Shown: positions 48,874 through 59,898 of the stretch, piece by piece | Position numbering within the stretch: the first letter of the stretch is position 1 | Layout of the letters: each line of letters opens with the position of its first letter | Assembly (NCBI RefSeq): GCF_026213295.1 | Contig: NC_079423.1 | Coordinates: forward strand, 19,056,477-19,120,476 | Direction of reading: 5' to 3' | DNA from: Gadus chalcogrammus | Taxonomy: Eukaryota; Chordata; Actinopteri; Gadiformes; Gadidae | Length of the DNA stretch: 64,000 bases | Position numbers and translations under genes: made by a program | The notes under the pieces: model-generated | What the model was told of the DNA's origin: nothing | What the model saw: the letters and a program-made list of their open reading frames with translations, nothing else | Databases searched by the model: none

Positions 48874-49190
48874 TAACAGTGGGGCCCAGGGCCCCAAAAC
48901 TTACTAACAGTGGGGCCCAGGGCCCCACAACTTACTAACAGTGGGGCCCAGGGCCCCACAAGTTACTAACAGTGGGGCCCTGGGCCCCAGCGTTAGTAAC
49001 TTTTAATGTTGCATTGTCGAAGCAATCAGTAGAGAAATACAAAGCGGTCATTCTCTCCTCTGTCCAGGATAACTTGTGGGGCCCAGGGCCCCACAAGTTA
49101 CTAACAGTGGGGCCCTGGGCCCCAGCGTTAGTAACTTTTAATGTTGCATCGTCGAAGCAATCAGTAGAGAAATACAAAAATTCAAGCGAA
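48874..49190. repeat. AGTGGGGCCCAGGGCCCC repeats and duplicated block
   Basis: The ~30-bp unit CTTACTAACAGTGGGGCCCA plus GGGCCCCACAA repeats around 48874-48970 and continues left of the MITE. A block with TAGTAACTTTTAATGTTGCA and AAGCAATCAGTAGAGAAAT occurs at about 48993-49045 and 49127-49178. The units form strong GC palindromes. Confidence 0.85.
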
Positions 49191-49265
49191 AACAGCAATA
49201 GTAGGCCTATTACTACTGAGTAAATAAATTAATAAAAAGATCAATAGGGGGCACTATTTCAGTTT

Positions 49266-49687
49266 GTGAATTTGAGACCATTCACGAACAAGTCACTGTC
49301 ATTTAAACATGGAGCAACGGCGAACTCTAAGTGGAGCGTTGAAGCAATGAATTTATTCAGTTCAGATCATTTAACAAGCCTGGAGATGATGCAACCCCAA
49401 AAGGACTGCTACGAATTATACTCGATTGTGGACTGCAATCTATGTTTCCAAATGTGTATGTAGCGCTACGGCTTTTTCTGACTCTGTCCGTCAGTAATTG
49501 CGAAGGGGAGCGGTCATTCTCTCCTCTGTCCAGGATAAAAAATGAACTGAGGATGAAAATGTCACAAAAACGCCTCAAGGCACTTTCTCTCATGGCAATT
49601 GAGAGCGACCTTACCAATGCACTGGAGTTTGATGATATCGTGGAGGATTTTGCACGGAACAGAGCCCGGAAAAAATGCATTTCATAG
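49266..49687 (+). pseudogene. hAT transposase C-terminal remnant (dimerisation domain)
   Basis: After a degenerate segment, the frame 49442-49687 encodes MFPNVYVALRLFLTLSVSNC, GERSFSPLSRIKNELRMKMS and RLKALSLMAIESDL, ending FARNRARKKCIS. This is the hAT C-terminal dimerisation domain of the ZMYM1-like group. The catalytic DDE core is missing. Confidence 0.85.
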
Positions 49688-50335
49688 GTGAAATGCATTA
49701 CTGTCAATTAATGTAAGGAACTGTTCGTATTGAGTTGCTTTAAGTCGTTTTTATTTGTGGTTGAAAGCGGTGCATTCGAAATTCGTTCAAATCGCCAAAA
49801 ATTGCATCAATTATGTATTTTTTTTATCATGTTTTGGTTAAATAAAGATGCATTTATTTGTAATAATTATTGTGAGGTTGCCTTTCCTGTGCTACAAATC
49901 CTGCTGAGTTGCAGGTATAGGCCAATGACTTATTATCGCCAATAAGTGTGTGTGTATTCTGGGTGCGTGTGTTTACGCAGGGGGGGGGGGGGGGGGGCCT
50001 GCGGAGTCCACGTGCCCAGGGGCCCGATATGTCATAATCCGTCTATGGTTCCTTGGCTGTCGAACCCTCTTCTCGTCGAACCAAAGGGTTGGGGCGAATA
50101 TTATACAAAAAGGGGATACATGAATAACACGTGAACAGACGCACTCTCAGCCTTGATAAGGTATCTGGCCCTGGCTATGTCCCGGAGGACCAGGTCGGTT
50201 CAACCTTGTTGAGACATAACAATGGCAGAATGTTGGAGATAACACCTTGTATCAGTATGAGAGGCCCTGGCCTGTTCCTAGACTAGAAATGTGAACAAAA
50301 GAGAGACACTAAAATACACCAATATTCTACAAGTG

Positions 50336-51000
50336 GCATTTGAAAGGTAGACCCACTACTTCTGAATCCAAATTGAGAACATAGCATGTAGGACCTCTTC
50401 CCAGCAGATATAGCGTCAATCCACCTATTGTCCTTAACTAGGGAGATGTGAAAGAAAACAAAAATCACAATATTAAAACTTGCATTTTCAATATCGGGCG
50501 ACTCACTTCTGTCTTAAACGTTACTCAAAATCACAATTCCCTTCATAATTCTACCCGATTGCCCTACACTATCTATTTAAATTGGCCGACCTAATTTAAC
50601 CTATTCACTACCTATTGCTTGCATTTAGTGTTTTCCACATTTTGATTCACTACTATGTACCCAACACGTCTCTCTATGTTGTCCTTATCTAGCTTATTCA
50701 ACGTTGAATTGATAGATTGTTTCCATTTTCTAATTAACCATATTGTTTTATCTGAAGTATGCTTTCAGTATCCCCTTGTGTATTCCATCACTGAGTAGGA
50801 GAGGATTCTCCCCTACCTCGGCGGCACCGACACACACACATCCTTTTTTATTTTATTTTACTTATTTATTATAAATGACATTTGTCATTGTGAATAACAT
50901 GAATTAGAAATTTGGATAACATTTTATCGTACTTATTTAGTCTAGTTTAAAGTATTGCCGATTGTTTTTTCTAGATTATAAAATCATTTTTAATAAAATG
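50336..51000. other. No gene recognised
   Basis: AT-rich sequence between the provirus and the second gag. No pol similarity is visible although this lies where pol of that element would be expected. Confidence 0.45.
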
Positions 51001-51003
51001 TTA

Positions 51004-52570
51004 CTATCGTAAACAATTTATCTTAGTATGTCCTTCCTGGTTGCACCCATAACATATTAAAGGACCTCTGTGTTGTCCTTGGGATCCCTGTTTTTGATTG
51101 TTTTTATACTGTCCTTGGGGCCCCTTATCCTGATTCTTCCTATTTTCATTTTTGGGGTTCCCATAATTATGTTTGTATATATTTATGGCAGGTGGGTTGG
51201 GTGACCATTGGTTCTGTGGTTGTTGTGCTGGGGGAGAGAATGTCTGTCGTGGATATTGGTTTTGAGGTGCGCCCTGCTGGACGGCTTGCAATATTACAGC
51301 AGCTGGTTCTGAAACACCTGCCTGTCTCTTCTTATCTTTTTCCTTCCTTGTGAGATCTTCCAACTGAAGCTGAGATAGCTTCCTCTGGACCTCTTTGCTT
51401 TGTTCCTGTATTTTTTGTTCATTCTGACGATATTTATCCACTGCATGAACTAAATGGTCATTAACATCTCTATGAGATCTTGATGTAACTAGTCCAACCA
51501 CATCCTCTAGCTTGGCTTTGATTTGGCTGGGTAGTGTCTCCATCACAGAGTTTCTAAACATGACAGAGAACACAGGATGTATCTCAGGATCCTCATTCGT
51601 CTCCATGCGCCATCTGTCCACTTGGGCCTGCAGGTAGGATGCAGGGTTCTCTGTGTCACCAATAGGGAGACCTGTCATGTTTTTATGATCCATGTGGACC
51701 GGGAACTCCCTCCTGAGTGTGGCCCACATCGCTCCTCTGTAATGATCCTGTAGTCCCATCATACTTTCCGTCCAGTATATTCAACCCTCCATTCCTCAGT
51801 ACAAACTCCATCTAGGATAACCCCAATACTCTTGCCAACAGATCTTTCAGGTCCCCCACTGCCAATAGCTTTCCCACTGTGAGCTCCGCAAATGTTCTAA
51901 TCCATTTTGACGCCCCATCATGTATGTTAGGGAGTTTAGAAATGACTCCGTCCAAGTCCTGTGAACCCCATGGTTGATAGTAGGCCTGTTGTCCTTTGAC
52001 TAGAATAGGAACATTTCCTGATGACATGTGGGGTGCTCTTCTCTCCTCATGCGATCTATGCTTCTCATGTAACTCGAGTGCCGGGGGGCTTTGTAATGCT
52101 TTACTGCAGACAGGCCCCTCTGTCCCTGGGTTGCATTTCTTATCTTCTTCATTTAGTGTGACTTCCCCCAATTTTTACCGTGCCTATGGGTACAATGATA
52201 CTGGTTTGTACAGCGGTGGCTCAACCTTCAGAGGCAATGGTTTAGCCTCCTTTGAGGGCTTTGCTATTATCTCTCTGGCCACTCGGTGTAATGTGCGCCA
52301 TCTCTCTCCCTCCTCTAGGAACAAAGCTAGTACTAACTTTTCCCTGTCTCTCTTCGCTAAGGCCTTTTTTTCACTTCTGTTATCTATGTAGTTCCTTATT
52401 ACTACCACCATGTCCCTATACATTATTGGATCAAAAGTCCCTCCCATGGGCCATATAGTGCCTGATCCTTCTGTAATTTCCTCCCATTTCTCAGAGATCT
52501 TTTTCATCTCACCTTTGAGCAATAGACGGTCTATACTCAAAATCTCCGCTGCCGTCGTTACTACATTCAT
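51004..52570 (-). pseudogene. Second retroviral-type gag, broken
   Basis: Three ORF segments run leftward. 52570-52184 (start MNVVTTAAEILSIDRLLLKG) is matrix-like. 52171-51812, in the same frame after a few stops, has YYQPWGSQDLDGVISKLPN and ASKWIRTFAELTVGK. 51762-51004, in another frame, has capsid HYRGAMWATLRREFPVHMDH, ENPASYLQAQVDRWRMETN and the zinc knuckle CYGCNQEGHTKINC. It resembles fish endogenous retroviruses of the epsilon/gamma-like type. It is unrelated in sequence to the 593-codon Gag next door. No LTR was recognised for it. Confidence 0.75.
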
Positions 52571-52654
52571 ATTTTTGGCGTTAAAACACTATTATTAATT
52601 GGATTTAATTGAGTTTATTCTACTCGTTAGTTTAAATTATCACTGTGGGTTCAA

Positions 52655-53320
52655 ATGTGCCCTCTCCTCTTCTCACACAGCTCCATAGATCCACTAGCTG
52701 ACTTCTACGAGCGTAGCCAGAGGACAGGAGAGTCGCCCTGCTCTTATGCTATTGTACTGGAGGCAAAGCTGCGGGCTGTGGAAGAATGTCAAATAGGGGG
52801 GAGACCTTTCCCAGACCGCGATAGTAAACTCCCCCGACAGTTTTTAAGAGGGCTTAATGATGAGGAGGTCTATGTAAGGATCGCACCGATGAAGCCCAGG
52901 CTTTGGAGTTTCCGAGAGCTACAAGATGAGCTCAGGAACCTAGCAAAAGAGACTAAAAAGTTCCAGTCGCAACATAAGGCAGAGAAAACATATGCACAGG
53001 TGCATGTTACACCAGAGGGTGGCACAAATGTGAGGACAGAAAGGACAAAGCGTAACACAGAGTGGTCAGAGTTGACAGAGATGGTCAAGAGATTGGCTGC
53101 TAACCAAGAGGAGCAGATGGCCAAGCTGTCTCGCCTGGAATCAAAAATTGAAGCCCCACCCACTGTTCCCCAATTAAGAGTCCAGGCACCTGCTGGCACT
53201 GCAAACCAGAACTCAAGTTTTGCATGCTACAGGTGTGGGAAGCAAGGTCATACAACAGTGTCTGCAGAGCGGTGCTCCCTGATCCAAATCTATCCTGGAC
53301 TCGCCAACAACAGCCTATGA
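52655..53320 (+). pseudogene. Gypsy gag fragment
   Basis: Capsid C-terminal region: DPLADFYERSQRTGESPCSY, GLNDEEVYVRIAPMKPRLW, FRELQDELRNLAKETKKF, then the start of a zinc knuckle, CYRCGKQGH, which loses its last Cys spacing through a frameshift near 53250. Confidence 0.75.
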
Positions 53321-53399
53321 CACTTGCAGAGGAGAACACACCCAATTCAGCTCAGCATTTAAATGCCTAGAGCCTGTGGTCCCAGGGGAAACCATGGGC

Positions 53400-54426
53400 G
53401 AGCAGCAAGACCACCCACAGCAGAGTAAGGAAACTGTCGGTGATGACACCCCATTGGTGGGTCCTAGGAACGAGGGGGAGGTAGAGGTCAATGGGATGAA
53501 GTGCAAAGCTCTCATTGACTCTGGCTCTCAGATAACCAGTATTACTCATGGAACCACCCAATCCTTAAGAACCAAAAGCTGCAGCCTTCTAAAATACCCA
53601 TAGAGGGTGCAGCAGGTCAGAGTGTGCCCTACTATGGTGTCCTGCACATTAATTTGAAAAAAAAGCACTGGGGAAAGAGTTCCAGACTGTGCCTGCCTTT
53701 GTTGTCCCCTATTCTGAGTACCGCTCCTCTGTTCCTTTGCTCATGGGAACAAATATCATCCGTGCCTCCAGGAGGCACCTCAGAGCAGCCTACGGCCAGC
53801 AGTTTCTTCATAGGGCTAAGGAAAACCAAGCAGAGTGGTACACCGCTATACTGAAGATTGACAGCACTGACTATGGTGCAGCGGATGACATGGTGGGCCC
53901 TGCTGTGTATACTGGCCGTAAGATACGGATTCCTGCAGGGAAAGAAAGAGACTTAAGGTGTGAGATAAAAGCTGGTCCACGGCGAAAGATGTATACTGCC
54001 CTGATTGAAGGCAACTCCTCCCTACAGCTTCCCCAGAATCTCCTGGTTGCTAAAGTCTGTGCTGATGTAAAGAGAGGCTGTGCCCCTGTCAGGCTGATGA
54101 ACCTGTCCCAGCATGCTTTTGTGATAAGGCCACACACACATCTGGCCAATGCATTCCTGGGGGACCATGTTGTGGAATTTTCAGACGACAAGCAGAGTAG
54201 CTGTCACAGCAATCGTAGTAAGGAGGCATGCCTGAGTCTGGACCAAGTAGTTGCAAATTGTAAGGTGGACGTAAGTGAAGCAGCGGTCGAAAGTGAACAC
54301 CAGCGCTCCCTCCTTAACCAGCTAGTGGAGAGGAATGTAGGTGTTTTCTCCCAGCATCCCCTGGACTATGGCCACACAAAAACAGTGCAACATGACATAC
54401 CCCTGGTTGACCCTAAGCCTTTTTGA
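53400..54426 (+). pseudogene. Gypsy protease and linker
   Basis: CKALIDSGSQITSI carries the protease DSG motif near 53505-53545. After frameshifts, the 53689-54426 frame has VPLLMGTNIIRASRRHLR (second protease block) and a linker with RKIRIPAGKERDLRCEIK and RPHTHLANAFLGDHVVEF. An in-frame TGA (54424-54426) interrupts PKPF*PPYRKIPP just before RT. Confidence 0.75.
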
Positions 54427-55430
54427 CCTCCGTACCGCAAGATTCCGCCTGCACAGTGGCAAGATGTGAGGAAACTGTTGACGGAGATGGAGGTAACAGG
54501 AGTCATCAGGCCTAGTAAGAGTCCACGTGCTTCCCCAGTAGTGACTGTCACTAAGAAAGATGGGTCACTAAGGTTGTACGTAGACTACAGGAAGCTAAAC
54601 TCCTACAGCACGAGATATGCATTCACCTTGCCCAGAATAGAGGAGGCTCTGGAAGCTCTGGGCCAAGCAAAGTACCTCTCCACACTTGACCTCACATCTG
54701 GTTACTGGCAGGTGGAGGTGGCAGAGCATGACAAGCACAAGACAGCATTCAGCACTCCCATGGGGCTGTTTGAGGCCAACAGAATGCCCTTTGGGCTGCA
54801 GAATGCTCCGTCCACCTTCCAGAGACTCATGACCTGCTGCTTTGGGGATTTGAACTTCACCCACCTTCTGATCTATCTCGACGACCTCAGGTGTTCTCCA
54901 AAACTTTTGAAGAACACCTGGAGAGATTGCAGCTAGTTTTCGCCAGGCTTCAGGAACATGGCTTGAAGTTGAAGCCCTCCAAGTGCCATCTTGTGAGGAA
55001 AGAGGTGCAGTACTTGGGTCACTTGGTGTCTGCAGAGGGGATCAAGACAGACCCAGAGAAGATCAGCAGGGTAAAGGACTGGGAGAGGCCCACTAATCGG
55101 AAGGAAGTACTGCAGTTCTTGGGGTTCGCTGGATATTACAGGCGGTACGTTGAAGGCTACTCAAGTATAGCTGCTCCTTTATACCGCCTCACATCTGGTG
55201 ATCCCAGAAAGAAAATAAGGGGAAAGAAGAGATTGGGTCCTGAACCACCCTTTTTGTGGACTACAGAGTGTGAAAAAGCCTTTCAGTCCCTAAGACAAAA
55301 GTTGACAACTGCTCCAGTGCTGGCCTATCCAGGTTACAGCCAGCCTTTTGTGCTTCAGACTGATGCATCGGGAGAGGGGCTTGGTGCGGTCTTGGCTCAA
55401 TTCCAGGGTGGAACCGAGAGGGTCGTAGCT
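54427..55430 (+). pseudogene. Gypsy reverse transcriptase and RNase H start
   Basis: RT motifs: GVIRPSKSPRASPVVTVTKK, YVDYRKLNSYS, LSTLDLTSGYWQVEVAEHD, FGLQNAPSTFQRLM and catalytic YLDD (about 54875-54886). A small deletion just after YLDD shifts the frame; the second frame continues with FEEHLERLQLVFARLQEHG, LKPSKCHLVRKEVQYLGHLV and FLGFAGYYRRYVEGYS. RNase H begins LQTDASGEGLGAVLAQFQGG and is cut at 55430. Confidence 0.85.
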
Positions 55431-55596
55431 AGAGATGTCCCGATCTCATTTTTTAGCTCCCGATCCGATTCCGATGTTTTCATATTGCTCCCAATCCAAT
55501 CCCGATATTTCCCGATACTGGTTTTCCGATACCGATTTCCGATATCACTTTTTGTGTTGGCAAACAACATTTAATTTCCTGTACATTAAGAAATAG
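55431..55596 (+). mobile_element. hAT-type terminus (GATGTCCCGATC family), copy 1
   Basis: AGAGATGTCCCGATCTCATT and GATCCGATTCCGATG-type repeats start exactly where Gypsy coding ends. The element runs into the assembly gap, so its other end is unknown. The same terminus is at 62915. Confidence 0.7.
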
Positions 55597-55696
55597 NNNN
55601 NNNNNNNNNNNNNNNNNNNNNNNNNNNNNNNNNNNNNNNNNNNNNNNNNNNNNNNNNNNNNNNNNNNNNNNNNNNNNNNNNNNNNNNNNNNNNNNN
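55597..55696. other. Assembly gap, 100 N
   Basis: Exactly 100 unknown bases, a conventional placeholder for a gap of unknown size. Features on its two sides need not be adjacent. Confidence 0.99.
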
Positions 55697-55759
55697 CCTC
55701 GTTTGGTTGATGCATTCATTAGGCAATTGGTAATTGTTTATTTCAAACTAGACACATAC

Positions 55760-56060
55760 CTTGTACTTCTTTTTAAGATTCTCCCACTTCTTAGAAGCCT
55801 GTTGCCTGGTCACTTTCCCCTCCATCCCCATTTCTTCCAGAAAAAGCCTACATCACAGCCAACGTACAGTATAACGACATAGACATTCAGTGGGCTGAGC
55901 TCAACACAGAAATACCAAAGTAGAAAACAGACGCAAGAATGAAAAGATTGAACAACGTAAGACTCACTCCCACTGTTTTCTGGCGATCATTTTTGATTTT
56001 AGGAACTCATTTTCCCTGGTCGCTCTGAAATTAATGAGCCGTCTGGTCTCCTGTGGTGTC
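55760..56060 (-). pseudogene. Myb/SANT-like DNA-binding domain remnant, two exons
   Basis: The upstream exon (about 56060-55969) encodes ETRRLINFRATRENEFLKSK and MIARKQWE before a GTGAGT donor. The downstream exon (55847-55760) encodes LFLEEMGMEGKVTRQQASKK and WENLKKKYK, with a TAG acceptor and GTATGT donor. Phases appear compatible. Such domains occur in Harbinger-associated proteins and in host MSANTD genes. The short length and repeat context favour a transposon remnant. Confidence 0.65.
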
Positions 56061-56069
56061 CCTGAGGTA

Positions 56070-57430
56070 AAAGTGGAAAGGAAATCTTCAGTTTGACAGG
56101 AGAGTGACGTAGCCTAGGTGGCAGCTTTACCGATATCAAAGCAGTGCGCCGGTATAATCAACCAAGGAATAGCAGTAGTAAGCAAATCCACTGCACACAA
56201 ATTTTACTTGAAACCTTAACATGTCATGTCATGTCAAGGGTTATCGGATATCTATCTCAACAAATAGCGATAGCGGAACACATTAGCATCGGCTTCGCGT
56301 GATTCAAAACAAACTTGACTAGTGAATCAAAACAAACTTGACTAGTGATTCAAAACTAACTTCACAATTAAAAACCACTCGAAAATAGTATTATTACACC
56401 AGTCTGCCGTAATTAAAGTGCTGAAAATACTTAATTTGTGCGTGTCCTTCGCTTGAGCCATCGCTGCTGTTTGTTTATTTGGCGATTTCGGTTGGCCACT
56501 AGAGAGCGCCAAAGTCTTGTATGTAGAGTTCAACGGTTATTTACCGTTATGTCATGTTTTATATCGAGCTCAGAGATCGCATTGTCCGTGTATGACTTCG
56601 AGCCGAATATACAGTCAACTTTACAGCACAAGTCTGAATGATAACGACTAGTAAAAATGCATTTTCGGCCGGATTTTCCTCGAAGCCCTCCCTTTAAAGT
56701 GTGGTCCTTGGAAAGCTTTGTTTCAAGGGCTACGTAGCCTTTTGTCTTCGCCCTACCCCTTAACCCAAATGAGAATTGGGACACCCTTACCCCTTCAAAA
56801 CAAGGGGGAGAGGTAAGGGTTAGAAATGGGATGCAGCCTTAGTGTCTCTTACTTTTCTAAATGTTCCCAATGGATGTAAATAACTTTTAAGAAGTGTATC
56901 CCACTAGCTCAACAACAGTAATAAGCAGGTAAAGCACTGCATGGCCAATGGATCTCTAGTGTAACGCAAGTATGTATACAATACCGATTAAACTGACTTT
57001 ACATATGTGACATTGGTGGAAACTATCTAAGACTTTCACACCAAAAAAATCACCTATATAATGTTTGTATGGGAAGCAGTAGAGATCACTGATGGTGTCG
57101 TTCTCTCAGAAGCGGAAATTATATACACGCCAAAGTTAAATCTATGTGTGGGAAAGGAATGAGCAACTTGGTAAATAAGTACATTGTGGTAAGATAGATC
57201 AATCTTGAAATATCATGTCTCTACTGGATTTATGTTTTCGAATGTTTCCCCCGATACTAGGGGGTAAAAGGTATATGACGCCATTTACATGACAAAATGA
57301 CAGACCCTTACCATGAATATTATGGTTATGATCAGTGGGTTATCTGCGTTAGAGCATTGTTGGAAACAATTTAAATGAATGGAGGTACACATTCATTTAA
57401 AAGTATTTTTATCGAACAGAGAATCTTTTT
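56070..57430. other. No gene recognised
   Basis: It contains a 25-bp tandem (CAAAACAAACTTGACTAGTG, about 56307-56355) and, at about 56690-56845, a CCCTACCCCTTAACCC...AGGGTTAGAAATGGGATGCAGC segment resembling a MITE end. Nothing coding is supported. Confidence 0.45.
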
Positions 57431-57910
57431 TAATGGGGACATATTATGGAAACAACACTTTTCCAGCGAATTTTGGCTGTTGTTTTGGGTCTCTGGTGCT
57501 CCCACACGCATACAAACTTTGAGTTTGTACATCATTTTTTGACTGAGACATTTTTGGAAAGTACCCAACCTACAGTTACCAAACGAGTGAGTCAGTTTTG
57601 GCGGGGGGCATTTGAATATTACCACCCACTTCCCCACCCCCCTCCAATCAGAGCTTGGATAAGACTTTGTGATCCAGCGGACAAGCGCTGGGAAGAGATG
57701 TTTGCGCATTTCAGTAGCAGGGAGATTCCATACAAAAATTGATGTCTAACTTCAATTTGCCATGTGATGCCGGGCAGGGAGTCCGGCAGCTCCAGCGGGG
57801 GGAGCTCGACGGCAGTCCGGCAGCTAAGCTCCGGGAGTACAATCCCTTTCTCTTCCATGTCACGGTTTGATCTTGACTTCTGATGAAGAGAAAGTTCTCT
57901 CACGGACACG
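57431..57910. mobile_element. MITE-like segment with GGGGACATATTATGG start
   Basis: TTAATGGGGACATATTATGG begins a segment that contains the GC-rich CGGCAGTCCGGCAGCTAAGC repeat also found, inverted, at 25430-25640. Its far end is not certain. Confidence 0.45.
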
Positions 57911-58385
57911 TCGGACAGCGAAATATTTGATTTAATCTTAAGGCATGATCATGGGAAAAGTACTGGCAACAAAGGTTATCAAGAACACATTCGACGAGAC
58001 AATAGGTGAACAAGATTCTTATAGCCAAACGTTTTCATTGTGGGTAGGGAGTGGGAGTGACCTTAGGCCAAGTCAATTTGTAATACAATGGGTGGATATT
58101 GGACATGTCTGCAGGTTTGTAAGACATGGCTGTAAACAGTTTACACAACAAAGAAGTCAGTTGATTGGCCTGATCTCAATACCAGACTGGCTGGCTCCAG
58201 TGGAGGAAGGGATGTGTTTTAAGATACAGGGAGAATGAATACAGTTCTTTCTAATGTAATAATTATCTAAACAAGGTTAATATAATTTGTATGTGATTGT
58301 ATATTTATAGTTATGATTGATATTTCCACGACAACTTCAGAGAGTCAAAGCCAAAATTCTCTCCCCCTTTATTTGCATTTAAGCT
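57911..58385. other. No gene recognised
   Basis: One 97-codon ORF (57945-58238) with SQFVIQWVDIGHVCRFVRHG and GCKQFTQQRSQLIGLISIPD resembles no family I know. It may be a repeat-borne fragment. Confidence 0.35.
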
Positions 58386-58387
58386 TC

Positions 58388-58990
58388 AGGGTGCACTCAC
58401 ACTATGCCATCTGGCCGTGGCCGTTGGCCGTTTTCACACCTAACCGTGCTCAACTGGCCCTATTGTTCTCTGGCCTGAACTCACACTAGGCCATCTGACC
58501 GTGGCCGTTGGCCGTCGTAACTGTGGCCTGGCCACGGTAGGTTCTTGTAAATACGTCATCACTACGTAACACGTCATCACCAAGCGTCCGCTGCATGGAT
58601 ATTTGACACTGTTTGCAACTTTTTTTTAAGCTAACTAGCTCTATATCCTGCCGATTTTAACTTTGATTTAAAAACTGGATTACTATTTTTAACTGACGGG
58701 ACTTTCTACACCGTCCGGTTGTGTGATTACTTCTGCTGCTTTGAATGACTGTTGATGCACACATTGCTGACTCCGAGCCCGTCTGCACACCGTCTGCAGC
58801 AGCAGCAGCAGCTTACAGAGTTTTCGGTTGGACTAGACGGATACTGAGTTGAAGGAGGTTTTTTAACCCGAAGACAGTGAAGGTACAACACTTTTATATA
58901 GGCCCATAGTCTGTGGTCCAGTGTTAAGATATGACCAAAATACAAGCTGTGGTCGCTCACACTAAAGCTCGCTGTGGGCGTGCATGAACC
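58388..58990. mobile_element. GGTGCACTCACACTAGGCC-family element
   Basis: AGGGTGCACTCACACTATGC starts a segment with repeated CCATCTGGCCGTGGCCGTTG and ACCGTGCTCAACTGGCC. GTCGCTCACACTAAAGCTCG near 58952 may be its other end. A tiny relative with both ends lies in the LINE at 60395-60480. Confidence 0.5.
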
Positions 58991-59132
58991 ATGAACCAAC
59001 CTGTCGGCGGCTGGCTGTAAACAGTGCCGCGCCTACGAGTGACGAATTAATCGTGCGACACTACGAATCGATGACCGAATTCGTTGCCATCACTTTTAGT
59101 AATCGATTTTTATCGATTCGTTGTTGCAGCCC

Positions 59133-59161
59133 AAGAAAACACCATAATATGTCTCCTTTAA
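59133..59161 (-). mobile_element. MITE terminus, right end
   Basis: AAAACACCATAATATGTCTC plus CTTTAA is the inverted partner type of 24908-24935. It may close an element that began at 57431. Confidence 0.45.
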
Positions 59162-59898
59162 GAATTCCAACAACACCACAAACAGGATTTACGCAAACTT
59201 AATGGCTTAACCTAAATATCTGAAGTACAATGTTGACATTCACAAAGACAACCTGTGTTTAAGCGTAATCTGAAAGTACAATGAGCTCAAGTGAGTTATT
59301 AGCCATAGAATCTTCTAGCACCTTGGAGATATTTGTCAAACCAGAATTTCTTAAGTTGCCCCAGAAGACCCACACCGCACACCTTTCCCTACCAATTTTT
59401 TTATATTTCACTAGGAATTACTGTATTATGAGGCCCTGAAGATCAACTCCACTCTGGGGGCTTCTCTGGGATCATGATGCCTCCTAGCAGACAGTTGTGC
59501 ACATTGGCCTAGTAATGGGGACGCTGGCGAGTCTAACGCCGCTCTTTCTGGCTTGTTTTTATTCAGTATTTTTATTGTTTTTCGTGAATACTTTGAACAT
59601 TTTGTTGATTTTTTTTGTCTGTAGTGGATTGGCTAGGTTTTCTAGTTGTATGTGGTGGCTTTTCCCTGTTGTCGGTGCGGCAGTTTTCTTTTTTGCGTGT
59701 TTTTGTGCGTTGAGCCGTGCAGTTGGTGGACGCTGGCGTGTTGTGGTCGCCGTTGCTCGCCGAGTCTGCCCTCGTCTGGATACATTTTTGATACACTTGG
59801 ACTTCTGCTGCGGGATCCATCGCCGTGGCCTGATCGAGGGGCTCGCCTGTTGGGATTCCTGTGGCTCCTCTCCGCATTCTGTGGCCGGATAGCCACCA

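Larger units (their letters stand above)
48201..50047 (+). mobile_element. hAT element inside the 5' LTR
   Basis: GTTCCTTG occurs on both sides (48193-48200 and 50048-50055), the 8-bp TSD expected for hAT. Ends are CATGGGTGGATTACTG and its imperfect inverse CATAATCCGTCTATG. The inside has a transposase C-terminal remnant, GGGGCCC-type ~30-bp repeats, a duplicated ~110-bp block, a nested MITE and a poly-G run (49981-49997). Confidence 0.88.
39372..50331 (-). mobile_element. Provirus-like LTR element, gag only, with nested insertions
   Basis: Two LTRs (39372-39867 and 47980-50331 with a hAT inside) flank an interior with PBS, leader, gag and PPT. AGTG flanks both ends (39368-39371 and 50332-50335), a 4-bp TSD. 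The LTRs begin TGTAGAATA and end TCTAACA on the minus strand. By eye they differ by about seven substitutions and one short complex change, suggesting moderate age. No pol or env similarity is seen in 39868-40230 or 44547-45192. It is either a gag-only non-autonomous element or a deletion derivative. Confidence 0.85.
47980..50331 (-). repeat. 5' LTR of the provirus, split by a hAT element
   Basis: LTR parts 47980-48200 and 50048-50331 join to match the 496-bp 3' LTR. The insert lies in the GTTCCTTG site. Confidence 0.9.
52655..55430 (+). mobile_element. Gypsy retrotransposon fragment (gag-PR-RT-RH), truncated at both ends
   Basis: It begins inside gag directly after the second retroviral gag and ends inside RNase H where a hAT terminus starts. 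No LTR is present. Ordinary order, with RT directly following protease, separates it from the Gmr1-like element at 9486. Confidence 0.85.

Noticed and set aside
48143..48960. Several overlapping ORFs on both strands
   Set aside because: They lie on the MITE and GGGGCCC palindromes; similarity is to the repeat itself, not to a protein family.
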